Source: Candidatus Cloacimonadota bacterium (GTDB lineage: Bacteria > Cloacimonadota > Cloacimonadia > Cloacimonadales > PWNZ01). Taken from it: a stretch of 33,237 nucleotides of DNA. The notes below the pieces were generated by a model. The model was not told the DNA's origin. It saw only the letters and a program-made list of their open reading frames with translations, and made no database searches. The translations under genes and the position numbers were made by a program. Of the stretch, positions 25,140-33,237 are shown one piece after another. Numbering within the stretch: position 1 is the stretch's first letter; every line of letters starts with the position of its first letter. Location: assembly GCA_003564155.1 (NCBI GenBank), contig PWOA01000046.1:1-33237 (forward strand), read 5' to 3'.

Positions 25140-26858
25140 ATGAAATTTATTGATAAAATAACATATAAATCGTTGCATATTAAGGATATCCTAGACCTTA
25201 TTCACCCCTATTCTGCATTGGGAGCGAAACAGAAAAAATGCTTTCTACCTTATACTACAGGCAATGAAGAAAAATTGAATAATGAGTTCCAAGAAATTGC
25301 AGAACTTAGCAATATTTTTAAAGAAGATGACAGTTTTCACCTCAAACTGACTTCTTTGCTATCAAAATTCAATGATATTACCAATCTTGTCAATGAACTA
25401 AGCTATGAACCATCAAAATATCACTCTCAAGTTCTGGAAATCGATGAACTATACGACATCAAAAAGTTCGTATTTTACTATGAAGAAACCAGATTATTGA
25501 TTGAAGAGAAAAATATTGATATTGTCGTTGCTTGCCCCTCTTTGTCTTCCCTATTAAACATTTTAGATCCGAATGATTTTCAGATACCATCTTTCTCCAT
25601 CACAAATGGATTTTCCCAGAAGCTTTCTACATTAAAATCAAAATTAACACGTTTAAATAATAGCTACACAAAACTTGAGTGTAGTAGACTTAATAAAGCT
25701 AAAGAAGAACTTGGACTAAAAAATATCGAAAAAGAAATTGTAATCTCACGGAATAATAAAGATTTGCTGGACAAACTTCTAAAATCAACATATTATATTA
25801 CGACTTCCGAGAATTTTGCAAACATAACCTTTACTCTTCGCCAATCGGAAAGCATGGTAAATCTTAAAAAAAAGGGAATACAATTAAAGGATGAGATTAA
25901 AACTGAAGAGCTTTTGGTAAGAAATGAGTTAACAAAAACAGTTACTAACTACAAACGGGAATTATTAACATCGCTAAGTTTGATCGCGAAACTTGATTAT
26001 TTAACAGCAAGAGCTGTTTTTCAGAATAAATTCAATTGCTGTATTCCAAAGATTATGTCTCAGGACAACAACAAGATACAGTTTTCGTTTAATAAGGCTA
26101 TTAATCTTAAAATAAAAACATATTTACAACTCCAAAACATTAATTATCAACCTATTGATTTTACAGCCTATAAAAGAATTAGCGCTATTACGGGAGCTAA
26201 TATGGCAGGAAAAACTACTTTATTAGAAACTATTGGTCAATTAGTATATCTGACGTGTATGGCTATTCCTTTACCATGTGAAGATGCGGTTGTATCATTA
26301 GTTGATTTTATATTCTGCAGCCAATTACCAAACGAAAATTACCGCAGTGATTTAAGTAGTTTTGCTGCAGAGTTGATATCTTTAAATGAAGTTATTATTA
26401 ATAATCACGGAAAAGGCCTTTTTCTCGTTGATGAATTTGCAAGGGGAACTAATCCCGTAGAAGGTGAAGCTTTTTCCGTCGCATTAATAAATTTCTTTGT
26501 TGAATCAAAAACACGTAATGTGTATAAAGACATGGTTGTAACAGCAACTCATTTCCCTTCGGCTAATATAACTGATCAAGCAAATCATTATAAAATAGCA
26601 GGAATATCACACCAAGACTACATCAAGTTAAAACAATCTTTGAAATTTGATAAATTTACTGATAGAGATAAATTATCTCAACGGATTTTTGAACTTCATA
26701 AGTATATGAATTATCAGCCTGAATTGTTAAACGCTTCAAATATTCCTCCCCAAGATGCTGTGATCATAGCAGAAATTCTTGGAGTAGACCAAGAAATTAT
26801 TGCTGAAACGAGATCTCTGATAAAAAAAAAACGTAAAACAAATAGTAACTACAATTAA
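25140..26858 (+). CDS. kamC: MutS-like ATPase, putative lysine 5,6-aminomutase reactivase KamC
   Basis: A 572-residue protein with a C-terminal MutS-family ATPase domain but without the N-terminal mismatch-recognition domain of true MutS. Walker A is GANMAGKTT at residues 352-360. Walker B is LFLVDEFARGTNP with Asp431 and Glu432. The SSFAAELISLNEV segment and TATHFP match the signature and switch regions of MutS ATPases. The N-terminal half has Leu/Lys/Glu-rich helical segments resembling MutS lever and core helices (about 130-290). It is the partner of KamB in the lysine cluster, where it is thought to use ATP to restore the B12-dependent mutase. GAAGGG lies about 10 nt upstream of the start. 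MutS2-like repair is the alternative, but the gene neighbourhood argues against it. Confidence 0.8.
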   Translation: MKFIDKITYKSLHIKDILDLIHPYSALGAKQKKCFLPYTTGNEEKLNNEFQEIAELSNIFKEDDSFHLKLTSLLSKFNDITNLVNELSYEPSKYHSQVLEIDELYDIKKFVFYYEETRLLIEEKNIDIVVACPSLSSLLNILDPNDFQIPSFSITNGFSQKLSTLKSKLTRLNNSYTKLECSRLNKAKEELGLKNIEKEIVISRNNKDLLDKLLKSTYYITTSENFANITFTLRQSESMVNLKKKGIQLKDEIKTEELLVRNELTKTVTNYKRELLTSLSLIAKLDYLTARAVFQNKFNCCIPKIMSQDNNKIQFSFNKAINLKIKTYLQLQNINYQPIDFTAYKRISAITGANMAGKTTLLETIGQLVYLTCMAIPLPCEDAVVSLVDFIFCSQLPNENYRSDLSSFAAELISLNEVIINNHGKGLFLVDEFARGTNPVEGEAFSVALINFFVESKTRNVYKDMVVTATHFPSANITDQANHYKIAGISHQDYIKLKQSLKFDKFTDRDKLSQRIFELHKYMNYQPELLNASNIPPQDAVIIAEILGVDQEIIAETRSLIKKKRKTNSNYN

Positions 26859-26983
26859 AACTTTAAGTTCCATAAAACTAAAACTTAAGCTAACCTTCCT
26901 CTGTTTGATACGTTATATTAATAATACGATTTAACAAATGTGGTCACTACAATAAACGACAAATAAATGAAAAGGAATAATCA

Positions 26984-27199
26984 ATGAAACACATGGTTTA
27001 TATATTAATAAGCATCTTTTTGGTCTTAGTAGCTTTTATCTCGACTCATTTTGGGGTGCAATTACTTAAAAAAGCCCTGGAGTTATGGTACTTGTTCATC
27101 CCGATCGTATTATTAATAATATGGTTTTTATTGAAACCTAAAAAACGACCTCAACCTCCTTTAAAACATGATATTGACTTTACACAAAGCCCAGATTAA
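26984..27199 (+). CDS. small two-segment membrane protein, apparently shortened by a stop codon
   Basis: A 71-residue protein of unknown function. Two hydrophobic segments (about residues 5-22 and 35-51) flank a short amphipathic stretch, VQLLKKALELWYLF, followed by a Lys/Pro-rich cytoplasmic-type tail. It resembles the next gene at 27295 in layout and in the WY hinge (LWYLFIPIV against IWYVSLPLV), so the two are tandem paralogues. AAAAGGA precedes the ATG. In-frame sense continues for 21 codons beyond the TAA, see 27200-27265. It starts 125 nt after kamC, with no terminator seen between, so it may still belong to the upstream transcript. Confidence 0.65.
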   Translation: MKHMVYILISIFLVLVAFISTHFGVQLLKKALELWYLFIPIVLLIIWFLLKPKKRPQPPLKHDIDFTQSPD

Positions 27200-27265
27200 A
27201 ATGGAGACAATAAAGAATCAAAATTTATTGACTTAAAAGATTATGATGAAAAAATATCGGAATAA
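27200..27265 (+). other. orphaned in-frame C-terminal tail after a TAA stop
   Basis: Directly after the TAA at 27197-27199 the same frame continues for 21 codons to another TAA at 27263. It reads NGDNKESKFIDLKDYDEKI then SE. The stretch NKESKFIDL matches DKEPQFKDL near the C-terminus of the paralogue at 27295, and both end in acidic and Lys-rich residues. This looks like the lost end of the preceding protein after a nonsense mutation. Stop-codon read-through or a sequencing error is also possible. Confidence 0.6.
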
Positions 27266-27294
27266 ATACTCTATGTAAGTGAGGTGTTCTAACT

Positions 27295-27570
27295 ATGAAA
27301 CAATTAACATTTTTTTTATTCGGTATACTAGTTTTTGTTATGATGATCTTGACGATAAAAATTGGGCTGAAATTTCTGTACTTTTTTTTTAATATTTGGT
27401 ATGTGAGTCTACCTTTGGTGGGGATAGGTATCTTTTTGATTTACCAAATAATAAGGAAAAAATCTAATCAATCAAAAAAAAACAATCTAGACCCCGCTAA
27501 TGAAATAAAGCTTGATAAAGAACCGCAATTTAAAGACTTGAATTCAAATGACAAAAAAGATGATAAATGA
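27295..27570 (+). CDS. small membrane protein, paralogue of the upstream gene
   Basis: A 91-residue protein of unknown function. Two hydrophobic helices (about 4-22 and 34-53) flank KIGLKFLYFFFNIWYV. A long charged tail rich in Lys, Asp, Glu and Asn is expected on the cytoplasmic side. The layout and WY hinge match the 71-residue protein upstream. GAGGTG precedes the ATG. Its stop overlaps the next start as ATGA (27567-27570), so translation of the next gene is probably coupled. Confidence 0.65.
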   Translation: MKQLTFFLFGILVFVMMILTIKIGLKFLYFFFNIWYVSLPLVGIGIFLIYQIIRKKSNQSKKNNLDPANEIKLDKEPQFKDLNSNDKKDDK

Positions 27571-27938
27571 ATAACAATATGAATTTCAATATGTTTTTCT
27601 ACCCATTGATAATAATTTTTATTATACTGAATATTTTAGATGGCCACTCAACCCTTAAGGTTATCTCTAAGACCAGTATAAAAAGTGAAAAAAACCCAGT
27701 AGCACGCTTTTTATTTAAGCTAGTGGGGCCACTCACAGGAATTATATGTTTAAAGTCAATACTCATACCAGTTATAATACTAATGATGTATTACTTTTAT
27801 TACAAATTACTTGATATGATTATTATTCTTATAATAGCTAATTTTTTCTATTTAGCAGTGGTTATACATAACTATAAAGTCTTTAACCGAATAACCAAAA
27901 ATATATTAGATAGGTTTGACAATATTGATGCTCCTTGA
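27567..27938 (+). CDS. DUF5658-like integral membrane protein
   Basis: A 123-residue protein with about four hydrophobic segments (near 9-24, 52-70, 72-88 and 85-100). NILDGHSTLKVISK followed by EKNPVARFLFKLVG fits the pattern of the DUF5658 family as I remember it: an Asp/Thr pair in the first helix, then a Glu-x-Asn-Pro motif. No function is known for that family. It overlaps the preceding gene by 4 nt and the next gene by 11 nt, so it belongs to a tightly packed operon. The family call is from memory of its motif only. Confidence 0.6.
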   Translation: MNNNMNFNMFFYPLIIIFIILNILDGHSTLKVISKTSIKSEKNPVARFLFKLVGPLTGIICLKSILIPVIILMMYYFYYKLLDMIIILIIANFFYLAVVIHNYKVFNRITKNILDRFDNIDAP

Positions 27939-28947
27939 AAAAATAACTCTTTTAAAAAGTTTAGTCAAAAGACAAGTCTTATTGAACGCAGTAAAATCTT
28001 ACTCTTCTTATGGTCTTTCAATTTTGACAAAAAAAACTATCATTTGTGGCTACCCGCCTCTAGTCATGATTGAACCAACAAATTACTGTAATTTACAATG
28101 TCCTTTATGCCCTTCAGGTAATGGAACTATGAAAAGGCCTCGTGGCTATATGGAATTTCAATTATTTAAGAAAATAATTGATGAAATACAAAAAACAACT
28201 GCTATCATTATCTTTTGGAATCAGGGAGAACCGTTTCTACATAAAGATATCTTAAGTATGTTTGACTATTGTAGTAAAAAAAACATATTTACCATAACTT
28301 CCACTAATGCAAATTACATTCCTGATCCGGAAAGTGTTGTTAGAAGCGGGCTGAAAACTCTTATCATATCCCTAGATGGTGCAACTCAGGAGACATATAA
28401 TAAATACAGAATCAATGGGGATATAGATAAAGTTATTTCCAACACTTTAGCAGTTGTGGCGGCGAAAAAAAAATTTAACTCTAAATATCCTCTTATTAAG
28501 TGGCAATTTATTGTTATGAAGCATAATGAGAATGAACTCGTTCTAATAAAAAAGTTAGCTCAAAAAATCGGTGTAGATTCAATTTCTTTTAAAACTGTTC
28601 AAATATATGATAAAAATGATATTGTCGAGTTTCTTCCATCAAATCCAAAATTTCGCCGATATCGAATACATAATGACAACTTTGTTTTAAAAAAGAATAT
28701 TGCCAACAGATGCCGTAGAATATTTACTCAACCGGTAATTAATTGGGATGGAGAGATGGCTGTATGCTGTTTTGATAAGGACAATTTGTATAAGGTCGGT
28801 AATCTCCGAGAAGAGTCGCTCATCTCATTATGGAAGAGTACTAATATTAATAGAATAAGACAGTTAATTCTTACGAACCGCAAACAGATACCAATTTGTC
28901 TTAATTGTGGTGAAGGAGTGAAGTTGTCCATAAAAGAAATCAGTTAG
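27928..28947 (+). CDS. radical SAM/SPASM domain protein
   Basis: A 339-residue iron-sulfur enzyme. The radical SAM motif is Cys54, Cys58, Cys61 (YCNLQCPLC), set in VMIEPTNYC. A SPASM-type auxiliary-cluster region follows with Cys262 (NRCRRIF), Cys280/Cys281 (MAVCCFD) and Cys324/Cys327 (ICLNCGEG). WNQGEPF (a GGEP-like motif) and LIISLDGATQETYNKYR are typical core segments. SPASM proteins often act on peptides or proteins, but some modify cofactors or sugars. The substrate here is unknown. I chose ATG 27928; TTG 27916 would add four residues. It overlaps the DUF5658-like gene and is followed 17 nt later by lon, so the small membrane proteins are candidate partners. Confidence 0.85.
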   Translation: MLLEKITLLKSLVKRQVLLNAVKSYSSYGLSILTKKTIICGYPPLVMIEPTNYCNLQCPLCPSGNGTMKRPRGYMEFQLFKKIIDEIQKTTAIIIFWNQGEPFLHKDILSMFDYCSKKNIFTITSTNANYIPDPESVVRSGLKTLIISLDGATQETYNKYRINGDIDKVISNTLAVVAAKKKFNSKYPLIKWQFIVMKHNENELVLIKKLAQKIGVDSISFKTVQIYDKNDIVEFLPSNPKFRRYRIHNDNFVLKKNIANRCRRIFTQPVINWDGEMAVCCFDKDNLYKVGNLREESLISLWKSTNINRIRQLILTNRKQIPICLNCGEGVKLSIKEIS

Positions 28948-28964
28948 ACCATAATGGAGGTATA

Positions 28965-31340
28965 ATGCCTAACAATAATAATAGCAATAGGAATATAGAT
29001 AAAAGAGTAACATATCCGGTTTTACCATTGAGAAACACTGTCATGGCGCCTAATATTATCACTCCTTTATTAATAGGTAGAAAAGGTTCCGTAGAAGCTG
29101 TCGAAAAGGCTTTTTTAGGGGATAAGAAAATTATTTGTGTCACCCAATTGTTTGATTATGAAGACAATAAGGAACCGAAAGCAAAAAATTTATATAGAAT
29201 CGGAACCTTAGCAAATACCCTGCAGATATTCAGACTCCCTGATGACAGTATCCGCCTTTTGGTTGAAGGAGTATCTCTTGTAAAAATACACCGCTTTTCT
29301 AAGTCAGGAGCGTCAGTTAATGCTTCTAGTACAATTTGGGAAAAGAAGGCTGAAGAATCATCCCCCCAGAATGAAGCCCTTTACAGAACTTTCAAAAAAG
29401 TATTCTTGGATTACCTTAGACTTAATAAAAGTATTCCTGAAGAAGCAATTTTATCGTTAAATGAAATATCAAGACCTGACGAGTTCTTTTATTTTGTGCT
29501 AGCGAATGTAAATGCTGATATCATCTTTAAACAAAAAATGCTTGAAATTCCAATCCTTGAAGAATCTATTAAAGAAATGCTTCACTTCTTGAGTGATGAA
29601 ATAGAGATACTTAAGTTAGAAAACCGAATTGATGATAAAGTTAAGAAAAAGCTAACTAAAACTCAAAAAGAATACTATTTAACCGAACAATTAAAAATCA
29701 TACAACGTGAATTAGGTATCGGTAATGATGAAAATAATGATATTCTTGACTTAAAAAAAAGAATTGAGCAAACTAGCCTCAGTGAAGAAGCTCTAAAAAA
29801 AGCTAATGAAGAGTTTAAAAAGCTAAATCGTATTTCTCATCACTCCCCGGAATATTCTGTTACGCACAATTATCTTAATTGGATACTGGACTTACCTTGG
29901 GAAGAACCGACCTTTTCCGATGAAACTTGTCTTAAAATTTCAATGAATATATTAGAAAGGGATCATTATGGACTTAAAAAGGTTAAAGAAAGAATAATTG
30001 AATACTTGGCTGTCATTCAATTAGCTCATAAGATAAAAGGGCAAATCATGTGTTTTGTCGGACCTCCTGGCGTTGGTAAAACTTCTTTAGGTAAGTCTAT
30101 AGCTGAGGCAACGGGCAGAAAATTTGTGCGGCTCTCGTTGGGAGGTGTTAGGGATGAAGCAGAAATTAGAGGACATAGAAGAACTTATATCGGAGCAATG
30201 CCTGGGGTAATTATACAGAGTATTAAAAAAGCCGAAACTAAAAATCCATTGATAATGATGGACGAAGTAGATAAGTTAAGTAGAGATTTCCGAGGTGATC
30301 CCGCTTCAGCTCTATTAGAAGTCTTAGATCCTGAACAAAATAATAGTTTCAGGGATCATTACCTCGACTTTGGTTATGATCTTTCACAGGTTATGTTTAT
30401 CACAACAGCTAATTCTCTGAACTCTATACCTCAACCTTTAATTGACAGAATGGAGATAATCAGGATTCCGGGTTATACATTGTATGACAAGTATCATATT
30501 GCTAAGAAACACTTAATACCTAAGCTTCACAAAGAATATTCACTTGAAGGAAAATTTGAAATTAGATTTTCAAAACAAACTATAGAAAAGATAATCAGTT
30601 CCTATACTAGAGAAGCTGGTGTTCGTGATTTGGAAAGAAACCTGACCAAAATCTTTCGAAAAATTATCAAAAACTATATAGAAAATCTAGAAAATACAAA
30701 AAACAGTAAGCTTGCCACCCAAGTATTTAAGATTACTCCCACTCAACTTACCGATTATTTGGGTATTCCACCATTACTATATTCCGAAGTAAATCGTAAA
30801 GATTCTCCAGGTATCGTAACCGGTTTAGCTTGGACCCAATTCGGAGGAGAAACACTTCAGATCGAATCGGTAAAAATGAAGGGAAGTGGAAAAGTTAAAC
30901 TAACAGGTAAGTTAGGGGCAACTATGCAAGAATCTGCACAAGCAGCATTAAGCTATTCCCGAGAGCATTATAAGGAGTATAATCTCCCTGAGGATTTTTA
31001 TAATAAAGTTGATATTCATCTGCATATACCTGAGGGCGCTATACCAAAAGATGGACCTTCTGCAGGAGTTGCTATTGTAACTTCGTTTATATCCATATTA
31101 ACCGGCAAACCAGTAAGAGCAGATATTGCTATGACTGGTGAAATAACTCTATCAGGGAAAGTTCTTCCTATAGGTGGTTTAGAAGAGAAGCTGATTGCTG
31201 CAAAAAGAGCTAATCTTAAAACTTTAATTATTCCCCAAAAAAATGAACCTGAGTTAACAGAGATCTCTCAAGAAGTTACCAAAGGATTGGACATAATATT
31301 AGTCAATAGAATCTCTGAAGTATTAAATATTGCAATTTGA
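28965..31340 (+). CDS. lon: ATP-dependent protease Lon
   Basis: Cytoplasmic AAA+ serine protease that degrades misfolded and regulatory proteins. The N-terminal LON domain opens with YPVLPLRNTVM. Walker A is GPPGVGKTS from residue 366 and Walker B is PLIMMDEVDKL. The proteolytic dyad is Ser699 (PKDGPSAG) and Lys742 (GGLEEKLIAAKRA), 43 residues apart as in E. coli Lon (S679/K722). At 791 residues it is the usual LonA length. ATGGAGG precedes ATG 28965. It lies only 17 nt after the radical SAM gene, so it may be read from the same transcript. No HrcA/CIRCE-like inverted repeat is visible upstream. Confidence 0.97.
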   Translation: MPNNNNSNRNIDKRVTYPVLPLRNTVMAPNIITPLLIGRKGSVEAVEKAFLGDKKIICVTQLFDYEDNKEPKAKNLYRIGTLANTLQIFRLPDDSIRLLVEGVSLVKIHRFSKSGASVNASSTIWEKKAEESSPQNEALYRTFKKVFLDYLRLNKSIPEEAILSLNEISRPDEFFYFVLANVNADIIFKQKMLEIPILEESIKEMLHFLSDEIEILKLENRIDDKVKKKLTKTQKEYYLTEQLKIIQRELGIGNDENNDILDLKKRIEQTSLSEEALKKANEEFKKLNRISHHSPEYSVTHNYLNWILDLPWEEPTFSDETCLKISMNILERDHYGLKKVKERIIEYLAVIQLAHKIKGQIMCFVGPPGVGKTSLGKSIAEATGRKFVRLSLGGVRDEAEIRGHRRTYIGAMPGVIIQSIKKAETKNPLIMMDEVDKLSRDFRGDPASALLEVLDPEQNNSFRDHYLDFGYDLSQVMFITTANSLNSIPQPLIDRMEIIRIPGYTLYDKYHIAKKHLIPKLHKEYSLEGKFEIRFSKQTIEKIISSYTREAGVRDLERNLTKIFRKIIKNYIENLENTKNSKLATQVFKITPTQLTDYLGIPPLLYSEVNRKDSPGIVTGLAWTQFGGETLQIESVKMKGSGKVKLTGKLGATMQESAQAALSYSREHYKEYNLPEDFYNKVDIHLHIPEGAIPKDGPSAGVAIVTSFISILTGKPVRADIAMTGEITLSGKVLPIGGLEEKLIAAKRANLKTLIIPQKNEPELTEISQEVTKGLDIILVNRISEVLNIAI

Positions 31341-31401
31341 AAGATATTTTTATCGAATAGGTAACAATAAATGAGATTTAAGCAGGTACTTGTATAATCG
31401 T

Positions 31402-31665
31402 ATGGATATTAAATATAGTATCATAAAACATAAAAAACTTCCTGATGGTTCAACAGAGCTTTATTTAGATATTGAACCATCTCAACAAATATACCTTGGT
31501 TATATTCTCGAAGCCTTGGATGGTTACTGTTATCATACCATCTCTGACATTCAATCCTCTAACATCATTTATAAGAAAAACTCACAACCCAAAAACTACA
31601 ATCTTCTTAAACTTACCATAGTTCCAGACTATTATGAAGAAGTTATTAATCTTTTAAAAAATTAA
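31402..31665 (+). CDS. DUF4911-like small protein
   Basis: An 87-residue protein of unknown function. LYLDIEPSQQIYLGYILEALDGY and the closing VPDYYEEVINLLKN fit the DUF4911 family as I remember it (a short alpha/beta protein, often near meaB or other amino-acid-fermentation genes). There is no signal peptide or membrane segment. ATG 31402 is chosen, though the AGGT box sits 14 nt upstream. TTG 31390 lies closer to that box and would add four residues, so the start is uncertain. It is placed between lon and meaB, 15 nt before the meaB start. Confidence 0.55.
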   Translation: MDIKYSIIKHKKLPDGSTELYLDIEPSQQIYLGYILEALDGYCYHTISDIQSSNIIYKKNSQPKNYNLLKLTIVPDYYEEVINLLKN

Positions 31666-31680
31666 AGGATACATAGATTG

Positions 31681-32634
31681 ATGAAAAACGTAGATTTGAA
31701 AACATTGGTTGCAGAAATGCTACGAGGAAGTGAAATCGCAACCGGCAGACTTATCAGCCTAATTGAAAACTATGATTTAGGCAGAGAAATATTGCCTTTA
31801 ATACACAAAAGCAGCAAACACTCTTATATGATTGGTATAACCGGACCTCCAGGTGTCGGGAAAAGCACTTTAACAGAAAAACTGGTTTTGAGCTTACTTG
31901 AAAAAGATATGAAAATCGGAATATTAGCTATAGACCCAACAAGTCCTTTTTCAGGGGGTGCTATCCTTGGTGACAGAATTAGACTCCAAAAGCTAATCAC
32001 TAATCCTCAAGTTTTTATTAGAAGCATGGCTTCACGCGGACATTTAGGAGGCATTTCAGCAGCAACATTAGATGCTGCAAAAATACTAGAAGCCTTCAAC
32101 TGCAATATTATAATTATAGAAACAGTAGGTGTTGGTCAGTCAGAGGTAGAAATAGTGCAATATGTTGATACAACACTATTAGTCCTTTCTCCTGGTCAAG
32201 GCGATGACATCCAAATTATGAAAGCAGGTATCATGGAAATTGCCGACATATTTGTTGTTAATAAAGCAGATCATGAAGGTTTAGAGAGAACAATAACTGA
32301 CATAAAAATGGGACAGATGAATGATAATAATAGTATTTATCAAGCTCCTATTGTCTCTACAATAGCAAAAGATAATAAAGGTCTCGATGAATTAAAGCTA
32401 AAAATCATAAATCATCGTGAATATCTTGAAAATAGCGGAAAACTTAAAACAAAACGTAAAGAAAGATTAAAATTCGAACTCTTTCATAGAATATATAACA
32501 GGATTAATAATCAAATCCATGGAAAATTCGACTCCCTTGAAATTGAAGAATTGGTTGATGATATATACTTCAAGAAAAAAGATTCTTATACTGTTGCTGA
32601 AGAAATGATTAGATTATTAGGAATCACTCACTAA
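31681..32634 (+). CDS. meaB: methylmalonyl-CoA mutase-associated GTPase MeaB
   Basis: G3E-family GTPase that chaperones adenosylcobalamin loading and protects or reactivates methylmalonyl-CoA mutase or a related B12 mutase. The P-loop GPPGVGKS is at residues 55-62. The switch segments AIDPTSPFSGGAILGDR and MASRGHLGG, then IIETVGVGQSE and the base-specific NKAD, are all typical of MeaB/ArgK. At 317 residues it is full length. I chose ATG 31681 over the adjacent TTG 31678; AAAGGA lies upstream. It follows the DUF4911-like gene by 15 nt. The mutase it serves is not in this window. It converges with the minus-strand UbiA-like gene 49 nt away. Confidence 0.93.
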   Translation: MKNVDLKTLVAEMLRGSEIATGRLISLIENYDLGREILPLIHKSSKHSYMIGITGPPGVGKSTLTEKLVLSLLEKDMKIGILAIDPTSPFSGGAILGDRIRLQKLITNPQVFIRSMASRGHLGGISAATLDAAKILEAFNCNIIIIETVGVGQSEVEIVQYVDTTLLVLSPGQGDDIQIMKAGIMEIADIFVVNKADHEGLERTITDIKMGQMNDNNSIYQAPIVSTIAKDNKGLDELKLKIINHREYLENSGKLKTKRKERLKFELFHRIYNRINNQIHGKFDSLEIEELVDDIYFKKKDSYTVAEEMIRLLGITH

Positions 32635-32683
32635 TATACAATATTAAAAAGTAACAGATGTGTTCCCATATTCTTAAATACCT

Positions 32684-33237
32684 TTATGTTATGGCAAGAT
32701 AAGTAACTAGCAATATTAAGGAAACATTCGACAGTATAGCTAAAAGTACAAAATAATAAAGATGTTCACTGCCCGCGTCCAATGACGAAGAGAGGGCTAA
32801 GAATAGTTGCAACAAAGCAATAATGAAAACGGGAGAAAAATACATAAACACTCCATTAACATTGCTTAAACTTTCTTTTAGCAAATAAATAGACAATAAT
32901 GAAAGAAAGTTTAAAATCACTACAAGATATTTACTATTACGATTACCAAAAATCACAACAGTTGTTCTCTTCAAACTGAGTGTGTCAGACGGTCTATCGG
33001 GCATAGATGTAGCAATAGCCATTCCTAATTGAATTGGCAAAAGAAAAATAATTACTTTCCATGGCACATAGTCAATTTGGCCACCCTGTCCAAAGAAACC
33101 GACCAGTGGTAAAATTATCCCCACACCAATTACCTGCAATACTTCCCCGAAACCACGATATGAGAGTTTTATCGGTGGGAAACTATAAGCCCAAAGAAGC
33201 TTTAATCCAAATAATACAAATAAAAACGTCAGCAGAT
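32684..33237 (-). CDS. UbiA/MenA-family prenyltransferase (partial, N-terminus outside window)
   Basis: Integral membrane enzyme family that attaches prenyl chains to aromatic or related acceptors. The frame is open through the right edge of the window, so the N-terminal half with the first Asp-rich motif is missing. Visible are AYSFPPIKLSYRGFGEV, which closely follows the MenA/UbiA pattern, then GMAIATSMPDRPSDT and KRTTVVIFGNRNS, the second DxxxD region (Asp-Arg-Pro-Ser-Asp). Hydrophobic helices run to the end. MenA (1,4-dihydroxy-2-naphthoate prenyltransferase) is the closest type by motif, but the true acceptor cannot be told from this part. Confidence 0.75.
   Translation of the reverse strand, partial: LLTFLFVLFGLKLLWAYSFPPIKLSYRGFGEVLQVIGVGIILPLVGFFGQGGQIDYVPWKVIIFLLPIQLGMAIATSMPDRPSDTLSLKRTTVVIFGNRNSKYLVVILNFLSLLSIYLLKESLSNVNGVFMYFSPVFIIALLQLFLALSSSLDAGSEHLYYFVLLAILSNVSLILLVTYLAIT

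Noticed and set aside
26859-26983. Possible terminator after kamC (CTTTAAGTT with AACTTAAG)
   Set aside because: The stem is short and bulged, and no T-run follows.
1-33237. CRISPR array, tRNA, rRNA or intact insertion sequence
   Set aside because: No regularly spaced repeats, no cloverleaf-like segment and no transposase motif were found on reading both strands of the intergenic regions.

Overview
The window is AT-rich bacterial DNA. It carries lysine-fermentation genes (kdd, kamA, kamB, kamC) beside very large exported proteins that end in a 'YPNPFNPET'-type C-terminal domain with a final Lys tail. Together with C25 (gingipain-like) peptidases, a GLUG-repeat surface-protein remnant and MeaB, this points to the FCB superphylum, most likely Candidatus Cloacimonadota (Cloacimonas-like amino-acid fermenters). 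The assignment rests on gene content and motif style only; the window has no rRNA or other marker.

Layout. Positions 1-417 are non-coding and hold four compact hairpins or palindromes. Positions 418-1506 are a broken surface-protein gene (GLUG-type repeats plus C-terminal sorting domain) with at least two nonsense codons and several frameshifts. On the minus strand, leuS is followed directly by an ogt-type DNA repair methyltransferase. On the plus strand an exported C25 peptidase with FG-GAP-like repeats is followed by lepA. A minus-strand von Willebrand A (VWA) protein with a 507-nt internal duplication lies back-to-back with a 2030-residue C25-type protein whose canonical catalytic His is replaced by Tyr. 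A strong terminator at 21153-21193 closes that locus.

Positions 21417-26858 are a plus-strand lysine-catabolism cluster: kdd, kamA and the presumed lysine 5,6-aminomutase reactivase pair kamB and kamC. The kamD/kamE mutase subunits and the later enzymes kce and kal are not here. Next comes a tight group of two paralogous small membrane proteins (the first apparently shortened by a stop codon), a DUF5658-like membrane protein and a radical SAM/SPASM enzyme. These run into lon, a DUF4911-like gene and meaB. A UbiA/MenA-like prenyltransferase enters from the right edge on the minus strand and converges on meaB.

Themes: (1) secreted, surface-sorted proteases and adhesin-like proteins; (2) amino-acid fermentation through radical SAM and adenosylcobalamin chemistry, with two sets of B12-enzyme helpers (KamB/KamC and MeaB); (3) housekeeping and proteostasis genes (leuS, lepA, lon). 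The best candidate for something undescribed is the small-membrane-protein, DUF5658 and radical SAM/SPASM operon. No tRNA, rRNA, CRISPR array or intact insertion sequence was seen.
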